Below are positions 51,254 to 59,481 of a stretch of DNA of 64,000 nucleotides, in pieces. How positions within the stretch are numbered: position 1 is the stretch's first letter; every line of letters starts with the position of its first letter. This stretch comes from Nocardioides lijunqiniae (GTDB lineage Bacteria; Actinomycetota; Actinomycetes; Propionibacteriales; Nocardioidaceae): assembly GCF_015024225.1 (NCBI RefSeq), contig NZ_JACJGM010000009.1, positions 62,001-126,000 on the forward strand, written 5' to 3'. A program made the translations under genes and the position numbers. The notes below the pieces were generated by a model. That model saw only the letters and a list, made by a program, of their open reading frames with translations, was not told the DNA's origin and ran no database searches.

Positions 51254-52162
51254 CCCGGTGGGGAACCCGCCGGCACGGAGCAGGGCGCCGGGCAGCCGCT
51301 TGCCGAGGCGGTCCTCGAGCCAGGTGACGGTGTCGACGGTGGTGGCCAGGTCGAGGCCGGTCTCGATGCCGGAGCGGGCGAAGAGGTAGGCGAGGTCCTC
51401 GGTCGCGACGTTCCCGGTCGCGTTGGGTGCGAACGGGCAGCCGCCCGCGCCGCCGATGCTCGCGTCGAGGGTCGTGACGCCGGCCGCGACGGCCGCGACG
51501 GCGTTGGCGACGCCGGTGTGGCGGGTGTCGTGCAGGTGCACGCGCAGCGGCAGGTCGGCCCCGGCGACCTGGCGAGCCAGGGCGAAGCGCTCGGTGAGGT
51601 CGCGCGGGACGGCGACGCCGATCGTGTCGGCCAGCGCCAGCTCGTCGGGGCCGGTGTCGACGACCCGGCTGACGACCTCGCGCAGCCGCGCGAGCGGCAC
51701 CTCCCCCTCGAAGGGGCAGCCGAACGACGCCGCCACGGTCACGGTCGCGAAGACACCCGCCTCGCGGGCCTGCCCCACGAGCGACGCGGCGGTGACGCAG
51801 GCCTCGGCGGTGCTCATGCCCTGGTTGCGCCGGCAGAACGTGTCGGAGGCGACCACGACGACGTCGATCTCGTCGACCCCGCCGGCCAGGGCGCGGTCGA
51901 GCCCGCGCTGGTTCATCACCAGGCCGGCGTAGCGCACGCCGTCGGGGCGCGGCAGCGCCGCCATGAGCTCGTCGGCGTCCGCCATCTGCGGCACCCGCGA
52001 CGGGTTCACGAAGCTGGTCACCTCGATGCGCCGGGCGCCCGCGCGCACCGCCCGCTCGACGAGCTCGAGCTTGTCGGCGGTGGAGAGCACCGTCGCCTCG
52101 TTCTGCAGCCCGTCGCGCGGCGACATCTCCACGATCTCGACGCGGGTGGGGCCGGTGCTCAT
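51248..52162 (-). CDS. Hydroxymethylglutaryl-CoA lyase-like protein
   Basis: 304 residues with the HMGL/DRE-TIM barrel. VEIVEMSPRDGLQNE is the first strand with metal and catalytic residues, then VTSFVNPSRVPQMAD, HLHDTRHTGVANA (metal HxH type) and GGAGGCPFAPNATGNVATED, the Cys-containing flexible loop of true HMG-CoA lyases. It may cleave HMG-CoA or a related 3-hydroxy-3-methyl-acyl-CoA. It is last in the five-gene operon, its ATG overlapping the cysteine hydrolase stop by 4 bp. Its stop codon lies within a palindromic repeat. Confidence 0.9.
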   Translation of the reverse strand: MSTGPTRVEIVEMSPRDGLQNEATVLSTADKLELVERAVRAGARRIEVTSFVNPSRVPQMADADELMAALPRPDGVRYAGLVMNQRGLDRALAGGVDEIDVVVVASDTFCRRNQGMSTAEACVTAASLVGQAREAGVFATVTVAASFGCPFEGEVPLARLREVVSRVVDTGPDELALADTIGVAVPRDLTERFALARQVAGADLPLRVHLHDTRHTGVANAVAAVAAGVTTLDASIGGAGGCPFAPNATGNVATEDLAYLFARSGIETGLDLATTVDTVTWLEDRLGKRLPGALLRAGGFPTGG

Positions 52163-52791
52163 CGCTGCTCCTGCAGGTAGGTGAGGGCGGACGCCTCGTC
52201 GACCACCTCGGCGTACTTGGCGGCGAGGTCGAAGAGGTTCGCCTCGTGCGGTCCCGGGTCGCGGTCGCCCACGGCGTCGGCGACGACGAGCGGGACGAAG
52301 CCGTGCTGGATGGCGTCGACCGCGCTCGCGCGCACGCACCCGCTGGTGCTGACGCCGACGATGACGACCGTGTCGACGCCCATCGCCTGCAGCGTCGGCG
52401 CGAGCGTGGTGCCGAAGAACGCCGAGGCGTACTGCTTGACCACCACGACCTCGTCGGCGCGGGGCGCGACGGGCTCCATCAGCTCGCCCATCGGCCCGTC
52501 GCCCACGAGGCTCGCGAGCGCCGGCACCTTGCGGAAGAAGACGCCGCCGTCGAGGCCCCCGGGCCCGAACGAGACCCGCGTGTGGATCACCGGCACGCCC
52601 GCCGCGCGCGCCGCCTCGACCACGCGGCCCGCGGAGTGCAGGCAGGCGTCGTCGGGCAGGCAGAGCGGGCTGTCGGCGTCGAAGTACGCGCGCATCAGGT
52701 CGATGGCGAGCACCACCGGGGTGGTGCCCGGCTGGAGCGCGGCGCCGAACGCCGCGCCCAGCCGGGGATCGGGGTGGGACACGGGCGTCAC
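52159..52791 (-). CDS. Isochorismatase-family cysteine hydrolase
   Basis: 210 residues from GTG 52791, which overlaps the hyuB stop (GTGA). The triad is visible: Asp in VVLAIDLMRAYFDADSP, Lys in VVVKQYASAFFGTTL and Cys in VGVSTSGCVRASAVDAIQHG. The sequence is closer to N-carbamoylsarcosine amidohydrolase-like and maleamate-type amidases than to true isochorismatases. Placed after HyuA/HyuB it could hydrolyse an N-carbamoyl product, but the flanking CoA enzymes do not fit simple hydantoin breakdown. It is coupled on both sides by 4-bp overlaps. Confidence 0.87.
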   Translation of the reverse strand: MTPVSHPDPRLGAAFGAALQPGTTPVVLAIDLMRAYFDADSPLCLPDDACLHSAGRVVEAARAAGVPVIHTRVSFGPGGLDGGVFFRKVPALASLVGDGPMGELMEPVAPRADEVVVVKQYASAFFGTTLAPTLQAMGVDTVVIVGVSTSGCVRASAVDAIQHGFVPLVVADAVGDRDPGPHEANLFDLAAKYAEVVDEASALTYLQEQR

Positions 52792-54659
52792 CTGACGATC
52801 GGGGGCCGCGGAGCGGGAAGCCCGGTCTCCTCCAGGCTCTTCTCCAGGATGGTCTCCAGCGAGGGTCCCATGTCGAACGTCGGCAGCGGCGAGGGCCGGT
52901 CGCGGCCCAGCTCCTCGCGCAGCGCCGTCGTCGCGTCGGCGTCGACCGTGCCGGCCTCGTCGCAGACCACGCCGTAGCGGCGCGAGCCCTCGGCGCTCAC
53001 CAGCCCGCGGCGCACCTCCAGCGAGACCAGCTCGGGGTCGCGGGCCAGCGGGTCGCCCCAGCCGCCCCCGCCCCAGGTGACGAAGTGCAGGAGGTCGCCG
53101 GGCTGCACGGGCACGTCGTGCACCTTGCTGCCGAGCACCTCGCTGGTCCCGTCGGCCCGGTCGAGCCACTTGCGGCTGCGCGCGCCCGGCTCGCCGCCGT
53201 TGACGCCCCACGGGTAGGTCAGCCAGCGGTCGTCATGGATGGCGATCGTGCCGGCCTCGAGGAACCGGTAGGCGACCTCCACGGCGTTGCCGCCGCGGTG
53301 CAGGCCGGCGCCCCCGGTGTCCGTGACCGTCTCCCAGCGCTCGACGCGCAGCGGGTAGTAGGACTCGAGGTACTCGCAGGGGATGTTGACGAACGACGGC
53401 CACAGCGAGTGCCCGTCGGGCCCGTCGCCGATCGGGCGGCCGGGGATGCCGCCGAAGCCGATCGAGTAGAGCTGGAACCACTCGCCCTTGCGGTCGCCCT
53501 CGCCGTAGTTGCCGGAGTACATGAAGTGCGGCGAGGAGGAGAAGCCGGCGGCGTTGAGCAGGTCCGGGTTGGTCTGGCCGAGCAGCCCGCCGAAGAGGTC
53601 GAAGACCCGCCCGATGCCGTGGTTGCGCGCGTTGAGCGCGGCGGGGTACGTCGGCTTCCAGAACGAGTCGTCCGGGATCTCGACGTCCACGAGCGGGTAG
53701 AAGCCGTCGTTCCACAGGATCTGCGGGTCGGCGACGGTGATCATGTAGATCCCGAAGAACATTCGGACGAGGTTCTCGTTGATGTAGTAGTTGATCGGCC
53801 CCTGGGCCTGCGGACTGCTGCCGGTGAAGTCGAGCAGCACCTTGTCGCCGGTGCGGGTCAGGCTGAGCTTGAGCTCGTACGGCCCGTAGCCGAGGCCGTC
53901 GTCGCAGATGTAGTCGGTGAACTCCAGCGTCCGGCCCTCCTCGAACACCATCGCGAGGAGCACCTTCATCGCCCGGTAGTTGCGCTCGAGGAGCGCGTCG
54001 AGCGCGGAGTTGTAGGTGTCGACGCCGAAGCGCGCGCACAGCTCCTGCACCCGGCGGGCGGCGGTGCGGCAGGCCGCGACGATGCCGTTGAGGTCGGCGC
54101 GGTTCCAGTCGGGCTTGCGGACCTGGTTGAGGATGATCCGCAGCGCGTCGTCGTCGAGCACGCCGGCCTTGTAGAGCCGGAACGGCGGGATGACCACGCC
54201 CTCCTCGAAGATCGTGCGCGCGTCGGTCGGCATGGAGGCCGGGCTCTTGCCGCCCACGTCGGACATGTGCCCGAACATCGCCGACCAGCCGACGATGCGG
54301 CCCTCGAAGAAGATCGGGATGACCACGAGCCAGTCGTTGGCGTGGCTGATCGCGGCGCCGCACGAGTAGGGGTCGGACGTCAGCAGGACGTCACCCTCCT
54401 CGATCGTCCCGTCGAAGTTGTCGAGGAAGTCGGGGATGGACAGCCCGAACTGGCCGACCATCATCTTGCCCTCGTGGTTGGCGATCAGCGGGAACTCGTC
54501 GTGCTGCTCGCGGATCCCCGGTGACAGCGCGGTGCGGAACAGCACCTCGTCCATCTCGTAGCGCGCGTTGCGCAGCGCGTTCTCGACGAGGTCGAGGGTG
54601 ACCACGTCGACGTCGACCGAGCGCATCGGCTCGGTGTTGGTCTCGATGAGCCGAGCCAT
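52788..54659 (-). CDS. hyuB: Hydantoinase B / oxoprolinase family subunit
   Basis: 623 residues. Family text: VTLDLVENALRNARYEMDEVLFRTALSPGIREQHDEFP, then LTSDPYSCGAAISHANDW, FFEGRIVGWSAMFGHMSDVGGKSPAS, TGSSPQAQGPINYYIN and TDTGGAGLHRGGNAVEVAYRFLE. It is the B (alpha) subunit of ATP-dependent hydantoinases, acetone or acetophenone carboxylases and oxoprolinases, and needs the HyuA subunit encoded just upstream (1-bp gap). The substrate cannot be read from sequence. Its ATG 54659 is the clear start. Confidence 0.9.
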   Translation of the reverse strand: MARLIETNTEPMRSVDVDVVTLDLVENALRNARYEMDEVLFRTALSPGIREQHDEFPLIANHEGKMMVGQFGLSIPDFLDNFDGTIEEGDVLLTSDPYSCGAAISHANDWLVVIPIFFEGRIVGWSAMFGHMSDVGGKSPASMPTDARTIFEEGVVIPPFRLYKAGVLDDDALRIILNQVRKPDWNRADLNGIVAACRTAARRVQELCARFGVDTYNSALDALLERNYRAMKVLLAMVFEEGRTLEFTDYICDDGLGYGPYELKLSLTRTGDKVLLDFTGSSPQAQGPINYYINENLVRMFFGIYMITVADPQILWNDGFYPLVDVEIPDDSFWKPTYPAALNARNHGIGRVFDLFGGLLGQTNPDLLNAAGFSSSPHFMYSGNYGEGDRKGEWFQLYSIGFGGIPGRPIGDGPDGHSLWPSFVNIPCEYLESYYPLRVERWETVTDTGGAGLHRGGNAVEVAYRFLEAGTIAIHDDRWLTYPWGVNGGEPGARSRKWLDRADGTSEVLGSKVHDVPVQPGDLLHFVTWGGGGWGDPLARDPELVSLEVRRGLVSAEGSRRYGVVCDEAGTVDADATTALREELGRDRPSPLPTFDMGPSLETILEKSLEETGLPAPRPPIVR

Positions 54660-54660
54660 G

Positions 54661-56757
54661 TCAGTTCTCCTTGCGGTCGTCGTGGCCGGGGGTGGGCGGG
54701 TCGGTGGGGCGGATGAGCAGGCTGCCGCTGGGGTGGACGGTGGCCGCGTGACCGGGCAGGACGAGCGTGGTGGAGTCCATCTCGGTGACGATCGCGGGAC
54801 CGGCGACGACGTCGCCCGCGCGCAGGCGGGCCCGGTCGTAGATGCCGGCCTCGACCTCGGCGCCCTCGACCCACACGGCGCTGCGCTCGACGAGGGCGGC
54901 GGCGGGGTCCCCGTCGCCGTCCTCGAGCACGGGCGCCGCGACCTCGGGGCGGGGCCCGTTGGCGGTGGCCCGCACGGTGACGAGCTCGTGCTCGTTGTCC
55001 AGGACGAAGGAGAAGAGCCGCTCGTGCTCGACGTCGAACGCCGCACGCAGCGCGGCGATGCCGGCGCCGCTGCCGTCGAAGGAGTCGATGTCGATCGTCA
55101 CCGGGATCTCGAAGCCCTGCCCGTGGTAGCGCAGGTCGGCGGAGTAGACGAGGCGCTGGTCGGCCTCGGCCACGCCCTCCTTGGCGAGCGTCTCGCGCGA
55201 GGCGGCACCGAGCTCCTGGAGGATCTCCAGCAGGCTGTCGTCGCTGAGCTCGTCGAAGCGGCGCACGAGGGTGCGCACCGACTCGTCGCGCAGGTTGGTG
55301 GTCGCGTCGCCGTAGGCGCACAGCACGCCGGGCGACGGCGGGATGATCACCGGCCAGGCCCCCGTCAGCCTGCCCAGCGCGTTGGCGTGCAGCGGCCCGG
55401 CGCCACCGAAGGCGACCAGCGCGAAGTCGCGCGGGTCGAAGCCCTGCTGGACCGAGACCAGGCGCAGCGCGCCGAACATGTTCTCGTTGACGATGTCGAT
55501 CATCCCCGCGGCGGCGGCCTCCACCGAGCCGAGGGCGGTGGCGTCGGCGATCGACTTCACCGCGGCGCGCGCGGCCTCGCGGTCGAGCGTGATCTCGCCG
55601 CCGGCGAGGTCGGTCGGGAGGTAGCCGAGCACCACGTTGGCGTCGGTCACCGTGGGCTCGGTGCCGCCGGCGGCGTACGCCGCGGGGCCGGGCGACGCGC
55701 CCGCCGACTGGGGACCGACGCGCAGCGCCTGGGTCAGCTCGGGCACGTGGGCGATGGAGCCGCCGCCGGCCCCGACGGTGCGGACGTCGACGGAGGTGGC
55801 GCGGACCTTGAGGTCGCCCACCGTCGTCTCGCGTCCGACCCGCGGGGTCAGGTCCTGCACCAGGGCGACGTCCGTGGACGTGCCGCCCATGTCGAAGGTG
55901 AGGAAGTCGCGGAAGCCCGCTTGCTCGGCGACCCACGTGGCGCCGGTGACGCCGCCGGCCGGGCCGGAGAGCAGCAGGTTGACCGGGTTGTCGGAGGCGA
56001 CGCCGGCGGAGACGAGGCCGCCGTCGCTGCGCAGGATGCAGAGCTTGCCGTCGACGCCGGCGTCGACGAGCTGCGACTCCAGGTTGGCGACGTACTTCTT
56101 GACCTGGGGCTGCACCGCGGCGTTGGCGACGGTGGTGATGGTGCGCTCGTACTCGCGCAGCTCCGGCAGCACCGACGACGACAGCGACACCGCGATGCCG
56201 GGCAGCAGCTCGGCGGCGATCTCGCCGACGCGGCGCTCGTGGTCGGGGTTGGCGTAGGCGTTGATGAGGCTGATGCTCAGCGCCTCGATGCCCTGGGTCG
56301 CGAGCACGCCCAGCTTGCGGCGTACGTCGTCCTCGTCGAGCTCGGTGACCACGGACCCGTCGGCGCCGATGCGGCCGACCACCTCGACGGTGTCCTCGAG
56401 CGCGGCGAGCGGCTCGGGCTTGGGCCAGATGATCCAGCCGGCCAGGCCGCCGGGCACGAAGGAGCGGGCGATCTGGAGCACCTGGCGGAAGCCGTCGGTG
56501 GTCACCAGGCCGACGCGGGCGCCCTTGCCCTCGAGGATCGCGTTGGTGGCGACCGTCGTGCCGTGGAAGACCTCCGAGATCTCGTCCATGGTGACGCCGG
56601 CGGCGGCGCAGGCGCGCTCGATGCCGCGCAGCACCCCGACGGACTGGTCCTCGGGGGTGGAGGAGGTCTTGGCGCGGTGGGTCTCGCCGGTCTCCTCGTC
56701 GATCAGGAGGATGTCGGTGAACGTGCCACCCACATCGACGCCGAGTCGGTAGGTCAT
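54661..56757 (-). CDS. hyuA: Hydantoinase A / oxoprolinase family subunit
   Basis: 698 residues. The ATPase-fold signatures of the HyuA family are complete: YRLGVDVGGTFTDILLIDEETG (phosphate 1), VFHGTTVATNAILEGKGARVGLVTT, LRSDGGLVSAGVASDNPVNLLLSGPAGGVTGA, FLTFDMGGTSTDVALV (phosphate 2) and VAFGGAGPLHA. It activates the substrate with ATP in hydantoinases, N-methylhydantoinases, oxoprolinases and acetone carboxylase-like enzymes. It lies between the CaiB-like gene (9-bp gap) and hyuB (1-bp gap), hence one complex and one operon. Confidence 0.92.
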   Translation of the reverse strand: MTYRLGVDVGGTFTDILLIDEETGETHRAKTSSTPEDQSVGVLRGIERACAAAGVTMDEISEVFHGTTVATNAILEGKGARVGLVTTDGFRQVLQIARSFVPGGLAGWIIWPKPEPLAALEDTVEVVGRIGADGSVVTELDEDDVRRKLGVLATQGIEALSISLINAYANPDHERRVGEIAAELLPGIAVSLSSSVLPELREYERTITTVANAAVQPQVKKYVANLESQLVDAGVDGKLCILRSDGGLVSAGVASDNPVNLLLSGPAGGVTGATWVAEQAGFRDFLTFDMGGTSTDVALVQDLTPRVGRETTVGDLKVRATSVDVRTVGAGGGSIAHVPELTQALRVGPQSAGASPGPAAYAAGGTEPTVTDANVVLGYLPTDLAGGEITLDREAARAAVKSIADATALGSVEAAAAGMIDIVNENMFGALRLVSVQQGFDPRDFALVAFGGAGPLHANALGRLTGAWPVIIPPSPGVLCAYGDATTNLRDESVRTLVRRFDELSDDSLLEILQELGAASRETLAKEGVAEADQRLVYSADLRYHGQGFEIPVTIDIDSFDGSGAGIAALRAAFDVEHERLFSFVLDNEHELVTVRATANGPRPEVAAPVLEDGDGDPAAALVERSAVWVEGAEVEAGIYDRARLRAGDVVAGPAIVTEMDSTTLVLPGHAATVHPSGSLLIRPTDPPTPGHDDRKEN

Positions 56758-56766
56758 GGTGCCTCC

Positions 56767-57966
56767 TCAGATCACGCCGGCCGAGCGCAACGACGACAGC
56801 ATGTCGTCGTCGAGTCCCAGCAGGCCGCGGTAGATGTGGTCGTTGTGCTCGCCGAGCTCGGGTCCGACGTGGCGGACCCGACCGGGGCTCTCCGAGAGCT
56901 TGGGGGCGACGTTGTGCATCGCGAACTCGCCCAGGTCGGGGTGCGCGAGGCGCACGATGGCCTCGCGGGCGGCGAAGTGGGCGTCCTCGAACATGTCCTT
57001 GGCCCGGAAGATCCGGCCCGCGGGCACGCCCTGGGCGTGCAGCCGCTCGAGCAGGTCGTCCGCGGCGATGGTCGAGCTCCACTGGGCGATGACGCCGTCG
57101 AGCTGCTCCATCCACTGGCCGCGGGCGCTGTGGGTCGCGTAGCGCTCGTCCTCTGCCAGCTCGGGCTGCTCCATCGCGGCGACGAGCCGTTTGAAGACGG
57201 TGTCCTGGTTGGCCGCGATCAGCACCATCTCGCCGTCGGAGGTGGGGTAGACGTTGCTCGGCGAGACGTTCGGCAGCGTGGTGCCGGTGCGCTCGCGCTG
57301 GTAGCCGGCGACCTGCCACTCGGGCACCAGCGACTCCATCATCGCCAGCACCGCCTCGTAGATCGCGGAGTCCACGACCTGGCCGCGACCGGTGCGGCCG
57401 CGCTGGTGCAGGGCGACCAGGGTGCCGAGGCAGGCGAAGACGGCGGCGAGCGAGTCGCCCAGCGAGATGCCGGCCCGGGCGGGGGCGCGGTCGGGGTCGC
57501 CGGTGACGTAGCGGATGCCGCCCATCGCCTCACCGATGGAGCCGTAGCCGGCCCGCGAGGCGTAGGGCCCGGTCTGGCCGAAGCCGGTGACGCGGGTGAT
57601 CACGAGGCCGGGGTTGGTCTCCCACAGGGTCTCGGGCGCCATGCCCCACCGCTCGAGCGTGCCCGGGCGGAAGTTCTCGATCAGCACGTCGGCCTCGGCG
57701 ATGATCCGGCGGACCAGGTCCTGGCCGGCCTCGGTGCGCAGGTCGGCGGTCACCGAGAGCTTGTTGCGCGCGACGACCGGCCACCACAGCGACGTGCCGT
57801 AGGGCTTCTCGCGGCCCCACTGCCGCATCGGGTCGCCCTTGCCGGGGTCCTCGACCTTGATCACCTCCGCCCCGAAGTCGCCGAGCAGCTGGCCGCAGAA
57901 GGGGCCGGCCAGCAGCTGGCCGAGCTCGACGACCCGCAGGTCGTCCAGGGGAAGGGGCTGGTCCAT
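56767..57966 (-). CDS. CaiB/BaiF family (class III) CoA-transferase
   Basis: 399 residues from ATG 57966 (AGGA 6 bp upstream). Family text: LDDLRVVELGQLLAGPFCGQLLGDFGAEVIKVEDPGKGDPMRQWG, then ADLRTEAGQDLVRRIIAEADVLIENFRPGTLERWG; the catalytic Asp of class III CoA-transferases is expected in the segment QVVDSAIYEAVLAMMES or the GDS motif before it. It would move CoA to a carboxylic acid, the first or second step of the encoded pathway. It is the first gene of the operon; two TTGCATACAA operator-like sites lie upstream. The longer frame to 58038 is not needed. Confidence 0.9.
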   Translation of the reverse strand: MDQPLPLDDLRVVELGQLLAGPFCGQLLGDFGAEVIKVEDPGKGDPMRQWGREKPYGTSLWWPVVARNKLSVTADLRTEAGQDLVRRIIAEADVLIENFRPGTLERWGMAPETLWETNPGLVITRVTGFGQTGPYASRAGYGSIGEAMGGIRYVTGDPDRAPARAGISLGDSLAAVFACLGTLVALHQRGRTGRGQVVDSAIYEAVLAMMESLVPEWQVAGYQRERTGTTLPNVSPSNVYPTSDGEMVLIAANQDTVFKRLVAAMEQPELAEDERYATHSARGQWMEQLDGVIAQWSSTIAADDLLERLHAQGVPAGRIFRAKDMFEDAHFAAREAIVRLAHPDLGEFAMHNVAPKLSESPGRVRHVGPELGEHNDHIYRGLLGLDDDMLSSLRSAGVI

Positions 57967-57994
57967 GAAGGTCCTGTCTCGTGGGGGACGCGTC

Positions 57995-58006
57995 GTTGCA
58001 TACAAC
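57995..58006. promoter_or_regulatory. GntR-type operator-like site 1
   Basis: GTTGCATACAAC, an imperfect palindrome with TTG/CAA ends, 29 bp upstream of the CaiB start. It nearly repeats the site at 58091 and fits the TTGTATNCAA pattern of FCD-type GntR regulators, such as the one encoded divergently. Confidence 0.65.
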
Positions 58007-58090
58007 TGTGAGGTGGGCTGGGTCACACCCCGCTCCACTTCGCCGAACCTAGGCCTGACCGTGCGCCGTGGTCAATGGTCTGTCTCAGAA

Positions 58091-58102
58091 GTTGCATACA
58101 AT
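58091..58102. promoter_or_regulatory. GntR-type operator-like site 2
   Basis: GTTGCATACAAT, 11 of 12 bases equal to site 1 and 96 bp from it (about nine helical turns). It lies 53 bp before the GntR start, so it could mediate autoregulation and looping with site 1. Confidence 0.65.
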
Positions 58103-58154
58103 TAACTTCCGGGTCGGCGCTGTTGCGCCCCCGCGCTGATAGCCTCCCCGCACC

Positions 58155-58832
58155 ATGACCGAGACCTCCCCGGCCGCCGAGGCGGGCACCGGCGCCGCCG
58201 CGGACCACGCGTACCGGCTGGTGCGCGAGCAGATCCTGTCCGGTCAGCGCGTCGGCGGTGAGTGGCTGCGCGAGGGCGACCTGGCCGACCACCTCGGCGT
58301 GAGCCGCACCCCCGTGCGCGAGGCGCTGCGCCGCCTCACCGCCGAGGGACTGGTGCGCTACGAGCGCAACCGCGGCGTGCAGGTGCAGGCCTGGAACGCC
58401 TCGGACCTCGACGAGATCTTCAGCCTGCGCTCGGTGCTCGAGCCGTGGGGCTGCCGGCTCGCGGCGACCAGCGGCCTGGCCGACCTGACCACGCTCGACG
58501 CCCTGGCTCACGAGATGGACGCGTGCGTCGCCGGCCGCTCCCCCGACCTCGACCGGCTGACCGAGCTCAACAACCGCTTCCACCGACTGGTGCTGGAGGG
58601 CTCGGGCAACTCGCGGCTGCCCGGGCTGATCGCGTCGGTCGTGCAGGTGCCGCTGGTGTGGCGCACGTTCTCCCGCTACCCGCCGGAGGCCCTGGCGCGC
58701 AGCCTGGCCCACCACCACGAGCTGGTCGCCGCGCTCACCGCCGGCGACGCCGACTGGGCCGAGTCGGTGATGTGCAGCCACGTGCGGGCCGCGTGGTCGT
58801 CCATCCGCGAGGGCGTGCAGGCCACGTCGTAG
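58155..58832 (+). CDS. GntR-family regulator (FCD type)
   Basis: 225 residues. The winged helix is at about 18-85: AYRLVREQILSGQRVGGEWLREGDLADHLGVSRTPVREALRRLTAEGLVRYERNRGVQV. The FCD ligand domain follows (EIFSLRSVLEPWGCRLAA, ELNNRFHRLVLEGSGNSRL, HHHELVAALTAGDADWAESVMCSHV) with the metal-type Asp/His pattern. It is divergent from the CaiB-HyuAB operon with 188 bp between starts containing two TTGCATACAA sites, and most likely represses that operon until a pathway acid binds. The next gene starts 10 bp after its stop. Confidence 0.93.
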   Translation: MTETSPAAEAGTGAAADHAYRLVREQILSGQRVGGEWLREGDLADHLGVSRTPVREALRRLTAEGLVRYERNRGVQVQAWNASDLDEIFSLRSVLEPWGCRLAATSGLADLTTLDALAHEMDACVAGRSPDLDRLTELNNRFHRLVLEGSGNSRLPGLIASVVQVPLVWRTFSRYPPEALARSLAHHHELVAALTAGDADWAESVMCSHVRAAWSSIREGVQATS

Positions 58833-58842
58833 CCTCGTCGGC

Positions 58843-59481
58843 GTGGAGTTCACCGGTTTCCCCGTCGCGGCGTTCGACTTCTACGACGACCTGGAGGTCG
58901 ACAACACCAAGTCCTACTGGGCCGCCCACAAGGGCGTCTACGAGGAGGCGGTCCTCGCGCCGATGAAGGCGCTGACCGCGGCGCTCGAGCCGGAGTTCGG
59001 CGCGGTCAAGATCTTCCGGCCCTACCGCGACGTGCGCTTCGCGAAGGACAAGACGCCCTACAAGACCCACCAGGGCGCGTTCGTCGCGTCGGGTCCGGCC
59101 ACCGGCTGGTACGTCGAGATCGCGCCGCGGGGCATGCGGGTCGGCGCCGGCTTCTACGAGGCGTCCGGGCCGCGCCTGACCGCCGTACGCGAGGCGGTGG
59201 CGGACGACAAGACCGGGCCGGCGCTGAGGCGGACGCTCACCAAGCTGGAGAAGGCGGGCTTCGAGATCACCGGCCAGCAGCTCAAGACCACCCCGCGCGG
59301 CTACGACGCCGGTCACCCTCGCATCGACCTGCTGCGCCACAGGACGCTGACCGCGGGGAAGTCGTACGGCTTCGCCGACTTCATCCACACCGCCGAGCTG
59401 CTCGAGCACGTGCGCGAGGACTGGCGCGCGCTCAAGCCACTGGTCTCGTGGCTCGAGCGCGCGTTCGCCCGCGCCGACTGA
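58843..59481 (+). CDS. DUF2461 family protein
   Basis: 212 residues from GTG 58843. DUF2461 text: DFYDDLEVDNTKSYWAAHKGVYEEAVLAPMKALTAALEPEFG, FRPYRDVRFAKDKTPYKTHQGAFV, and GWYVEIAPRGMRVGAGFY. The family is widespread and soluble, without a settled function. It follows the GntR gene by 10 bp and may be cotranscribed, although no functional link is known. It ends exactly next to the convergent sigma-partner gene (stops adjoining at 59481/59482). Confidence 0.88.
   Translation: MEFTGFPVAAFDFYDDLEVDNTKSYWAAHKGVYEEAVLAPMKALTAALEPEFGAVKIFRPYRDVRFAKDKTPYKTHQGAFVASGPATGWYVEIAPRGMRVGAGFYEASGPRLTAVREAVADDKTGPALRRTLTKLEKAGFEITGQQLKTTPRGYDAGHPRIDLLRHRTLTAGKSYGFADFIHTAELLEHVREDWRALKPLVSWLERAFARAD

Noticed and set aside
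51064-51276. Minus-strand ORF reading RRDSNSRHRPWEGRALPTELRPH
   Set aside because: It is the antisense translation of the tRNA-Gly gene, a well-known spurious protein pattern.
51248-57966. Assigning the operon to creatinine/N-methylhydantoin degradation
   Set aside because: HyuAB plus a cysteine amidase would fit, but the CoA-transferase and HMG-CoA-lyase-like genes have no place in that pathway.
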